Source of the DNA: CAYSLA01 sp964431685
GTDB taxonomy: Bacteria; Armatimonadota; UBA5829
Reading direction: 5' to 3'
DNA length: 11,350 bases
Assembly (NCBI GenBank): GCA_964431685.1
Contig: CAYSLA010000114.1
Location: 1 to 11,350, forward strand
Numbering within the stretch: the stretch's first letter is position 1; each line of letters starts with the position of its first letter. Made by a program: the position numbers and the translations under genes. The notes under the pieces were generated by a model, which saw only the letters and a program-made list of their open reading frames with translations, did no database searches and was not told the DNA's origin. Shown piece by piece: positions 1 through 5,832 of the stretch.

Positions 1-369
1 GCTGGTGCAGGTGGTAAGGGTGCAACGGCCGATGTCCAAGGTGGCGGCGGATCTCACCTGCAGGTTGGCTTCCTGGGTTCCAACCTCAGCTTGCTTTCAG
101 CGAAGAAGCTGGGGACTCTGGAGTTGCGGAATTCCGGTCTTCTGCCAGGCGAGACCTACACGATGAAGATATGGCGTGCAGACAATCCTGGCACCGGTGG
201 ATACAGCTCCTTCGTGACATCTTCTGCCCTTGAGGGCACGTTGTTCGAATCTGCTCATACCGAGCTGCTGATCCGCTGTCCGGGCGCCGTTCCTGAGCCC
301 GGCAGCATGGTTGCCCTCGGCACAGGTCTGATGGGACTTGTTGGGTTCGTTCTGCGCCGCAAAGCGTAA
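1..369 (+). CDS. PEP-CTERM sorting-domain protein, 3' fragment
   Basis: The frame is open from the first base, so the gene begins outside the window and only its last 122 residues are visible. The C-terminus has the tripartite PEP-CTERM signal: Val-Pro-Glu-Pro encoded at 289-300, a hydrophobic helix rich in Gly, Leu and Val (about 304-345), and a basic end, Arg-Arg-Lys-Ala. In characterised systems this tail is recognised by an exosortase, which releases the protein to the cell surface or extracellular matrix. The visible upstream part is Gly/Ser-rich and beta-prone, with a stretch resembling the 'LxPGxTYTxxxW' strand common in PEP-CTERM ectodomains. No catalytic motif is visible. A TTG at 91 is not the real start, because the frame continues upstream. 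A strong terminator follows 41 bases after the stop codon. The PEP-CTERM assignment is firm; the protein's function is unknown. Confidence 0.85.
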   Translation, partial: AGAGGKGATADVQGGGGSHLQVGFLGSNLSLLSAKKLGTLELRNSGLLPGETYTMKIWRADNPGTGGYSSFVTSSALEGTLFESAHTELLIRCPGAVPEPGSMVALGTGLMGLVGFVLRRKA

Positions 370-409
370 ATCGGACTCCGGCGTCTTTAGGACGCTATTG
401 TCAGCGTAG

Positions 410-447
410 AAGTGGGGCCTTGGAGTCAATTCTCCAAGGCCCCATTT
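410..447 (+). terminator. Rho-independent-type terminator after the PEP-CTERM gene
   Basis: A perfect 13-bp inverted repeat (TGGGGCCTTGGAG at 413-425, CTCCAAGGCCCCA at 432-444) encloses a 6-nt loop. The stem extends outward by a G-T wobble and two A-T pairs (410-412 with 445-447). The 3' side has a short T-rich stretch rather than a long U tract. Its position 41 bases after the stop codon makes termination the simplest role, and it separates this gene from the next one. Confidence 0.8.
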
Positions 448-553
448 CCTGTTTCAGGGATGCTGTGATGCATAGATTGCGCACGCGGGAACAACCGGCT
501 CCGACAAGGCGCGACCGCACACCCCAGGCCGAAACGGCGCAACCAATTGGGGT

Positions 554-563
554 TGAGCGCTCA
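554..563. promoter_or_regulatory. 10-bp perfect palindrome upstream of the secreted-protein gene
   Basis: TGAGCGCTCA is self-complementary and lies 36 bases before the GTG start of the next gene. Another small palindrome, CCAATTGG, lies at 543-550. An operator role is only a possibility, because no convincing -35/-10 pair is visible nearby. The rest of the 370-599 gap holds the terminator above and nothing else I can recognise. Confidence 0.25.
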
Positions 564-599
564 GTCGTGAGCAAGTTGGATTGACTGGCAGGATCACAA

Positions 600-1775
600 G
601 TGGGAGACAGCAAGAGAGTGGCAATAATGCTTCAGGCGTTGATACTGATCCTGGCTGCTGCGGGGGCGCACGCCGGCAACGCCACGACTGCGGACTGGTG
701 GATAACCGCCAACGGCGGCACCATTCCCATCACAACGGCTGAGATAGGCGTCGACCTCAACGTCTCCACAGTGACACTGGATGTGTGGTATTCCACAGAT
801 GGCGACCACGCCGCCGTGAACACGTTCTTTGCCTGGGACACCACCGATACGGGTTGGCCCGGCAGCGGCGACACTATCCAGAACAAACTCACGGGGCAGG
901 TTGCGACAGGCATCGATACCGTTCTCTGGCATAGGACTGATGTCAACAAGAACCTGCTGGTGGGCGCCCGGGGGAGCAATCCATTCCCATACGGCAACTA
1001 TGTCTCCCTCAATGCTCTCTACGGCAGCAATCCGGCGCCCGCTACGACCGCCACCAGGCTGTTCTCTGTGACTCTGACCAACATTGGCCTGGCCGCAGGC
1101 GAGAGTTTCGACGTGTTTCTCTACAACGCACCGGGCCCTGTCACGCCGGGCGGCGACACCTATCTTACTTCTACTTCGTCCCTGAAGATCAGCCCGACTT
1201 GGGCCAGCAAGCCTGTCAGGATCACAGCCGGTCTGGCCGTGGCGAGCACAGTGCTGGCCGCCAGATCCATCCCTGACGGGGGGCTCGCGGATCTCCGGGA
1301 GGTCGTGGTAACAGGCGTGTTTTCCGGGGGATTCTGGATAGAGTCGAGTGACAGGCTCGCGGGCATCTACGTTGAGTCTGCTTACCCTGCCGCTTTGGGA
1401 CAGTCTCTGGATGTCTCGGGAACCGTGGGCACTGCCGCCGGACGAAGAACTCTATTGGCCGACTCCGTGCAAGTGTCGGTACAGCCCCAGACTGCTGTCA
1501 GGCCGCTGGCTGCTCCTGCCGAGTCACTGCACGCGCAATGCTTCCCGAATGGCGTATTGGTCACAACATGGGGACAGGCGACCTCCGACCAGGGGGCGGG
1601 TTACTTTACGATCAACGATGGCTCGCTCGCATCTCCGGTCAAGGTGTCGAGCGGTAGTCTGACTAGACCGGCGGCCGGGGCGTTTGTGGTTCTGACAGGG
1701 ATTGCATCCACGGAGGGTTCACCGTCAGGCCTGGTGGTTATCCCTCGAATGCAGTCCGATATATCGGTGCCGTAG
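600..1775 (+). CDS. Secreted protein with two OB-like C-terminal repeats, function unknown
   Basis: This is a 391-aa protein. Residues 1-25 form a signal peptide: Lys-Arg near the start, a hydrophobic core at 7-22, and a likely signal peptidase site after Ala-His-Ala (25). Residues 28-205 look like an extracellular beta-sandwich (alternating Val/Thr strands, many Asn/Gly/Asp turns) similar in style to PEP-CTERM ectodomains, but no PEP-CTERM tail is present. Residues about 214-297 contain a pattern I recognise from secreted proteins of Armatimonadota-like bacteria: 'SIPDGxxxxL', 'VVVTGVF', 'FWIESSDRxxGIYV' and 'GxxLDVSGTVGT', consistent with an OB-type fold. Residues 300-391 repeat the theme ('GYFTINDG', 'VVLTGIASTEG'). 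The GTG start has AGGA at 590-593 with six bases of spacing and keeps the basic n-region. An ATG at 627 is the alternative. The gene sits alone between gaps. A carbohydrate- or surface-binding role is a guess. Confidence 0.75.
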   Translation: MGDSKRVAIMLQALILILAAAGAHAGNATTADWWITANGGTIPITTAEIGVDLNVSTVTLDVWYSTDGDHAAVNTFFAWDTTDTGWPGSGDTIQNKLTGQVATGIDTVLWHRTDVNKNLLVGARGSNPFPYGNYVSLNALYGSNPAPATTATRLFSVTLTNIGLAAGESFDVFLYNAPGPVTPGGDTYLTSTSSLKISPTWASKPVRITAGLAVASTVLAARSIPDGGLADLREVVVTGVFSGGFWIESSDRLAGIYVESAYPAALGQSLDVSGTVGTAAGRRTLLADSVQVSVQPQTAVRPLAAPAESLHAQCFPNGVLVTTWGQATSDQGAGYFTINDGSLASPVKVSSGSLTRPAAGAFVVLTGIASTEGSPSGLVVIPRMQSDISVP

Positions 1776-1930
1776 AAAGAGCCTCAGTGCAGCAGACTGC
1801 TCAGTGTGCACAGCAAGAACCCCCTCCAGCTAGACGTCAGTGCCGGCGGCATCCCAGGGCGTATCAGGCCCTTCCCTCCACGTACATCAGAGCCTGGGCA
1901 CAGATTTATGAAATTCCTGTCTGTCTATGC

Positions 1931-1959
1931 TTGCTTTTCGGCTAGCATTGTGCGATAAT
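1931..1959 (+). promoter_or_regulatory. Candidate sigma-70-type promoter of the paaK-liv operon
   Basis: The -35 candidate TTGCTT (1931-1936) matches the consensus only at TTG. The -10 candidate GATAAT (1954-1959) matches five of six positions, and the spacer is an ideal 17 bp. Transcription would start near 1966, giving a leader of about 50 bases before the ATG at 2019. This is the best promoter-like sequence in the gap. The weak -35 suggests activator dependence or a false positive. Confidence 0.45.
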
Positions 1960-1964
1960 ATCGC
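1952..1964. promoter_or_regulatory. Palindrome overlapping the -10 element, possible operator
   Basis: GCGATA-A-TATCGC is a perfect 6+1+6 inverted repeat that contains the whole -10 candidate. A protein bound here would block RNA polymerase, so a repressor site is a reasonable inference. No regulator gene is present in the window. Confidence 0.35.
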
Positions 1965-2018
1965 GTCTTAAGGTGCAGTTACAGATGCCTACAGGACATT
2001 AAGCAAGTCGAGGATACC

Positions 2019-3329
2019 ATGTACTACTGGAATAGAGAGGCCGAGTGCCTCGAAAGAGGCTCTCTGGACACACTCCGGTCGGAGCGCCTTAGAGCCACTG
2101 TGAGGCACGCCTACGATAGTGTGCCCGCATATCGCAAACGGTTTGACGAGATGGGTCTGAACCCGTCGGATATCAACGGTGTTGAGGATCTGTCCAAGAT
2201 ACCATTCACAACAAAAGCGGACTTCAGAGACAACTATCCATTCGGCATGTTCGCCGTACCCATGGATCGTGTTGTTCGGGTACACGCGAGTTCGGGGACG
2301 ACCGGCAAATCCACTGTAGTCGGCTACACGCGTGAGGATGTCGAGACCTGGGCGGAGCTGATGGCGAGAACACTGGGCGCCGGCGGCACTACTCACGGTG
2401 ATATTGTGCAGAACGCCTATGGCTACGGTTTGTTTACCGGCGGTCTGGGGGCTCACTACGGTGCAGAGCGCATCGGAGCGTCGGTGGTGCCGATTTCGGG
2501 CGGCAACAGCAAGCGCCAGATACAGGTGATGGAGGACTTCGGATCAACCGTGCTGTGCTGCACTCCGAGCTATGCGCTTATGCTTGGCGAGACTGCACAG
2601 GAAATGGGTGTGGATATGAAGAAACTGCCGCTAAGGGTGGGTTTCTTCGGCGCCGAACCCTGGACCGAGAACATGCGCACGCAGGTTGAGCAGGCACTTG
2701 CGATTGATGCTCTGGATATATACGGGCTGAGCGAGGTGATGGGGCCTGGTGTCTCATACGAATGTATGGAGAAGAGCGGTCTTCACGTAAACGAGGACCA
2801 CTTTATCGCGGAAATAATCGACCCCGAGACGGGCGAGCAACTGCCTCCAGGCAGCAAGGGAGAACTCGTCTTTACATCACTGACCAAGGTTGCGTTGCCC
2901 CTGCTGAGATACCGCACTCGCGACATTACCTACATTGATGATCAGAAGTGCCCGTGCGGACGCACATTTGTGAGGATGCATCGTGTGATGGGCAGAACGG
3001 ATGATATGCTCATCATCCGCGGCGTGAATGTATTCCCGTCTCAGATCGAAGGCGTGCTTATGGACATCAAAGGCACCGAGCCGCACTATATCATCGTTGT
3101 CGACCGGGAGAGGTCGGTGATGGACAACCTTGAGGTCTGGGTGGAGGTGTCGCCTGAAGTGCTTACGGACGAGGTGCGCGCGCTTGAGAGCCTGGAGCGT
3201 CACATTACCGAGGAGCTTCAGTCCACGCTTGGCATATCACTAAAGGTCAAGTTGGTGGAGCCAAAAACCATCGCAAGGAGCGAAGGTAAGGCAAAACGCG
3301 TAATCGACAGACGGGAGGTGTATTCATGA
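2019..3329 (+). CDS. paaK: Phenylacetate-CoA ligase family enzyme (PaaK), catalytically intact copy
   Basis: The 436-aa length is normal for PaaK-type enzymes of the ANL superfamily, which use ATP and CoA to turn an aryl acid into its acyl-CoA through an acyl-adenylate. All expected motifs are visible. These are phosphate loop SSGTTGKST (91-99), GAEP of the AMP pocket (211-214), YGLSE with the catalytic Glu (235-239), RYRTRD with the ribose-binding Asp (297-302), GRTDDM hinge (325-330) and a C-terminal SEGKAKR segment with candidate catalytic Lys 424/426. Cys249, His256, Cys311 and Cys313 could form a structural metal site. The ATG start follows GAGGA at 2010-2014 with short spacing. The stop overlaps the ACT gene by ATGA. 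Co-transcription with a Liv-type importer suggests activation of an imported acid. Phenylacetate is the family default; indoleacetate or another aryl acid is equally possible. Compare the degenerate paralogue at 8774-10093. Confidence 0.92.
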   Translation: MYYWNREAECLERGSLDTLRSERLRATVRHAYDSVPAYRKRFDEMGLNPSDINGVEDLSKIPFTTKADFRDNYPFGMFAVPMDRVVRVHASSGTTGKSTVVGYTREDVETWAELMARTLGAGGTTHGDIVQNAYGYGLFTGGLGAHYGAERIGASVVPISGGNSKRQIQVMEDFGSTVLCCTPSYALMLGETAQEMGVDMKKLPLRVGFFGAEPWTENMRTQVEQALAIDALDIYGLSEVMGPGVSYECMEKSGLHVNEDHFIAEIIDPETGEQLPPGSKGELVFTSLTKVALPLLRYRTRDITYIDDQKCPCGRTFVRMHRVMGRTDDMLIIRGVNVFPSQIEGVLMDIKGTEPHYIIVVDRERSVMDNLEVWVEVSPEVLTDEVRALESLERHITEELQSTLGISLKVKLVEPKTIARSEGKAKRVIDRREVYS

Positions 3330-3757
3330 AAGTTGGGCAGTTGTCCGTGTTCATCGAGAACAAGTCCGGGCGTCTGGCGGACGTGACCAGAACTCTGTTC
3401 AAGTCCGGCATCAACATCCGTGCCTTGTCCATCGCTGACACCATCGACTATGGCTTGCTCAGGCTGATAGTGAACGAGCCGTTGGCCGCCCGCGCCGCTT
3501 TGGCGGAGGCGGGGTTTACCGTGGCTATCACTGAGGTGTTGGCGATAGAGGTGCCGGATAGACCCGGTGGCCTGGCCAACATCATCGACATACTTGCCGA
3601 GAAAGGCGTAAACATAGAGTATATGTACGCGTTTGTCGGCACTAGCGGAGATAACGCAATAGTGATCTTCCGCATCGAAAGGCTTGATGACGCGATAGCG
3701 GTCCTCAAGGAAAAGGGAGTCAGGATTCTAAGTGGAGAAGAGTTACACTCCATCTAG
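3326..3757 (+). CDS. Tandem ACT-domain protein, likely ligand sensor
   Basis: This 143-aa protein consists of two ACT domains and nothing else. The first spans about residues 3-68, with 'ENKSGRL' at 11-17 and 'GINIRALSI' at 28-36. The second spans about 72-140, with 'PDRPGGLANI' at 77-86 and 'GVNIEYMYAF' at 94-103. ACT domains bind amino acids or related small molecules at domain interfaces. Stand-alone tandem-ACT proteins (COG4747-like) are often found beside PaaK-type ligases in anaerobic bacteria and archaea, but their exact role is not settled. There is no DNA-binding or catalytic domain, so it would act by binding a partner protein or by buffering a ligand. The ATG overlaps the paaK stop as ATGA, and GGGAGGTG at 3313-3320 is an excellent ribosome-binding site, so the two products are probably made in similar amounts. 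Confidence 0.88.
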   Translation: MKVGQLSVFIENKSGRLADVTRTLFKSGINIRALSIADTIDYGLLRLIVNEPLAARAALAEAGFTVAITEVLAIEVPDRPGGLANIIDILAEKGVNIEYMYAFVGTSGDNAIVIFRIERLDDAIAVLKEKGVRILSGEELHSI

Positions 3758-3792
3758 GTTCCCGGCCGATCTGCAAACAGGAGGAATGTTGG

Positions 3793-4929
3793 ATGAAACG
3801 GTTGCTTATCGTAATGTGCGTGGCGCTGGCCGTCGGCTGCATTGCCGGTGCCGCTGGTGCCGCCCCCTACGTTATAGGGGCCATCTTCTCGACGACCGGC
3901 GACAATGCGCCCCTGGGCGTGCCGGAACGAGAGACAGTCGAGATGCTTGTCAAGCAGTTGAACGCCAAAGGCGGCATCAAGGGCCGCAAGGTCAAGGTTG
4001 AGTTCTACGACGACGGCGGGAAGCCGGAGCAAGCCGTGCAGGCCTGTGAGAAGTTGCGGGCAAACAAGGATGTGCTCGCTATCATAGGGCCAACCCTGTC
4101 CGGGCCCAGTCTGGCCATATCCGATATATGCCAGAAGGCCGGAATCCCTCTGGTTTCGTGCGCAGCCAGCATCAAGATCGTGAGCCCTGTGAAGAGCTAT
4201 GTCTTCAAGACAGCGCAGTCTGACAGGCACGCTGTATCAAAGGTGATCGATATGATGAAGCGCAAGAAGATCAAGACCGTCGGGTTTATCCACGATGCGA
4301 ACGCATTCGGAGCCAGTGGGCGCGATGAGTGGAAAGCCCTCTCGCCTAAGTCGGGGATCAAGACGGTCGCGGTTGAGTCATTCAACACTTCAGACACCGA
4401 CATGACCAGCCAGCTTACGTCCATACGCAAAGCAAACCCGGATGCAATCGTGTGCTGGGGAACCAACCCGGGACCGGCAATCGTGGCCAAGAACGCATCC
4501 AGGCTTGGTTTGAAGCAGCCCATATACATGAGCCACGGCATCGCCAACCAGGAGTTCATCAATCTTGCGCAGCGTGCCGCTGAAGGCATTTTGTTCCCGG
4601 CAGGCAAGCTACTGGTGGCCAATGAGATTCCAAAGACCGACCCGCAGCGCAATGTGCTTCTGGCCTACTCTTCAGGCTTCACGAAGGCATATAAGAAGCC
4701 TGCCAACACATTCGGCGGGCACGCCTATGACGCGTTTATGCTGGTCACGCGTGCCATTGGCAAAGTCGGTCCGGACAGAGCCAAGATCCGCAAGGAGATC
4801 GAGAACACCAAGGCATTCGTTGGAGTCAGCGGTGTTTTCAACTTCAGTGCGCGAGATCACAACGGACTTACCAAGCAGGCCTTCGCGCCCGTCGTCATCA
4901 GCGGCGGGAAGTGGCGGATTGCGAAATAA
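3793..4929 (+). CDS. livK: Liv-type ABC transporter substrate-binding protein
   Basis: This 378-aa protein of the type I periplasmic binding family (Peripla_BP_6, leucine/isoleucine/valine-binding type) would capture the cargo outside the inner membrane and deliver it to LivHM. The N-terminus is a signal peptide (Lys2-Arg3, hydrophobic 4-15). Cys16 in Ala-Val-Gly-Cys is a relaxed lipobox, so the protein may be lipid-anchored; alternatively it is cleaved after Ala-Gly-Ala near 23. Family hallmarks are 'IGAIFSTTG' (28-36), 'LNAKGGIKGRKVKV' (56-69), 'YDDGGKPEQAV' (72-82) and 'IIGPTLSGPSLAISDI' (97-112), the last carrying the usual ligand-contacting Ser/Thr residues. The cargo cannot be read from sequence. 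Relatives bind branched-chain amino acids, but also aromatic acids (for example R. palustris CouP and Hba systems). Ribosome-binding site AGGAGG at 3779-3784, eight bases before the ATG. LivJ and LivK names are interchangeable here. Confidence 0.92.
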   Translation: MKRLLIVMCVALAVGCIAGAAGAAPYVIGAIFSTTGDNAPLGVPERETVEMLVKQLNAKGGIKGRKVKVEFYDDGGKPEQAVQACEKLRANKDVLAIIGPTLSGPSLAISDICQKAGIPLVSCAASIKIVSPVKSYVFKTAQSDRHAVSKVIDMMKRKKIKTVGFIHDANAFGASGRDEWKALSPKSGIKTVAVESFNTSDTDMTSQLTSIRKANPDAIVCWGTNPGPAIVAKNASRLGLKQPIYMSHGIANQEFINLAQRAAEGILFPAGKLLVANEIPKTDPQRNVLLAYSSGFTKAYKKPANTFGGHAYDAFMLVTRAIGKVGPDRAKIRKEIENTKAFVGVSGVFNFSARDHNGLTKQAFAPVVISGGKWRIAK

Positions 4930-4932
4930 GTC

Positions 4933-5832
4933 TTGGAGTTCACCGGTCAGTTCGCACAACTGATAGTCTCGGGGATCACCAGCGGCTGCATATATGCCAT
5001 AGTTGCTGTGGGATTCTCCATCATCTATAACAGCACGCAGGTCATCAACTTCGCCCAGGGCGAGTTTGTGATGGCCGGCGCAATGATAGCTGCTGTGTTG
5101 ATGGACAAGACCGGCCCGGCAGTAGCGCTGCCGCTGGCGGTTGCCGGTGGATGCGCTCTGGGAGTGGTGACAGCGATGTTTGTGCTGGCGCCACTCCGTA
5201 AGGCATCGGCGGTTACGCTCATCATTATCACGGTGGGTGCGTCGATCATGTACCGCGGTCTCGCCCAGCTTTTCTGGGGCGAGACCGCCATTGCTGTCCG
5301 GCCGTTTACACCAGTCATCGAAGACGGCTACGTTGAAGACAGGACAGTGAGAATGTTTGGAGCTGTGGTTAGCGGACAGGAACTGTGGGTGGTCGGCGTG
5401 ACCGCGGTTCTTGTCCTCGCCTCATACCTGTTCTTCCGCTACTCGCTAGTCGGCCAGGCAATGAGGGCGAGCGCCTCCAACCCGATGGGCGCCAGGATGT
5501 GCGGCATAAGCGTGCGAAAGATGATACTGGTCTCTTTCGTAATCGCTGCCGGGCTTGGGGCGGCGGCGGGTGTCACCGTGTCACCGGTGTTTTATGCCAA
5601 GTGTAATATGGGCACCGCACTTGGACTCAAAGGCTTTTGTGCCGCGGTTCTCGGAGGACTTGGCAACTTCGGCGGGGCCATCGCCGCAGGCATCATCCTG
5701 GGCGTGGTGGAATCAGTAGCAGGCGGCATGTTGTGGAGCGACTACAAGGATGCGGTTGCGTTCGTTATCCTGCTGGTCATTCTCTTTGTCCGCCCGGAGG
5801 GACTGCTGATGCGCAGGAAGAGGGCCGCATGA
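4933..5832 (+). CDS. livH: Liv-type ABC transporter permease LivH
   Basis: This 299-aa inner-membrane permease is the normal family length, with about eight hydrophobic segments. Characteristic motifs are 'GCIYAIVAVGFSIIYNST' (18-35), 'VINFAQGEFVMAGA' (37-50), and the cytoplasmic EAA-type loop at about 174-197 (Gly-Gln-Ala-Met-Arg-Ala followed by Gly-Ile-Ser), which docks onto the ATPase subunits. 'GLKGFCAAVLGGLGNFGGAIAAG' at 231-253 and 'VRPEGLL' near the end are also typical. The TTG start lies just three bases after the livK stop and in the same frame. No clear Shine-Dalgarno sequence precedes it, so translation is probably coupled to livK termination. No ATG further in would preserve the conserved N-terminus. 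The stop overlaps the livM start as ATGA. Confidence 0.92.
   Translation: MEFTGQFAQLIVSGITSGCIYAIVAVGFSIIYNSTQVINFAQGEFVMAGAMIAAVLMDKTGPAVALPLAVAGGCALGVVTAMFVLAPLRKASAVTLIIITVGASIMYRGLAQLFWGETAIAVRPFTPVIEDGYVEDRTVRMFGAVVSGQELWVVGVTAVLVLASYLFFRYSLVGQAMRASASNPMGARMCGISVRKMILVSFVIAAGLGAAAGVTVSPVFYAKCNMGTALGLKGFCAAVLGGLGNFGGAIAAGIILGVVESVAGGMLWSDYKDAVAFVILLVILFVRPEGLLMRRKRAA

Larger units (their letters stand above)
1776..2018 (+). other. Intergenic region leading into the paaK-liv operon
   Basis: This 243-base stretch has no credible gene. After the upstream stop codon there is a weak hairpin (AGGGC 1856-1860, GCCCT 1868-1872, 7-nt loop) without a T tract, which is at best a poor terminator. 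Direct copies of CTCAGTG occur about 20 bases apart near 1784-1807. The distal part becomes AT-richer and carries the promoter and palindrome listed separately. The last bases hold a GAGGA ribosome-binding site at 2010-2014. Confidence 0.5.

Noticed and set aside
3732..4001. Small + strand frame spanning the ACT/livK junction
   Set aside because: It is out of frame with both well-supported genes and its product is Arg/Gly-rich without any pattern.
5637..5828. Upstream extension of livM to 5637
   Set aside because: The extra residues are Arg/Gly-rich and overlap the conserved end of livH. The ATG pair at 5829/5832 has a ribosome-binding site and gives a family-like N-terminus.
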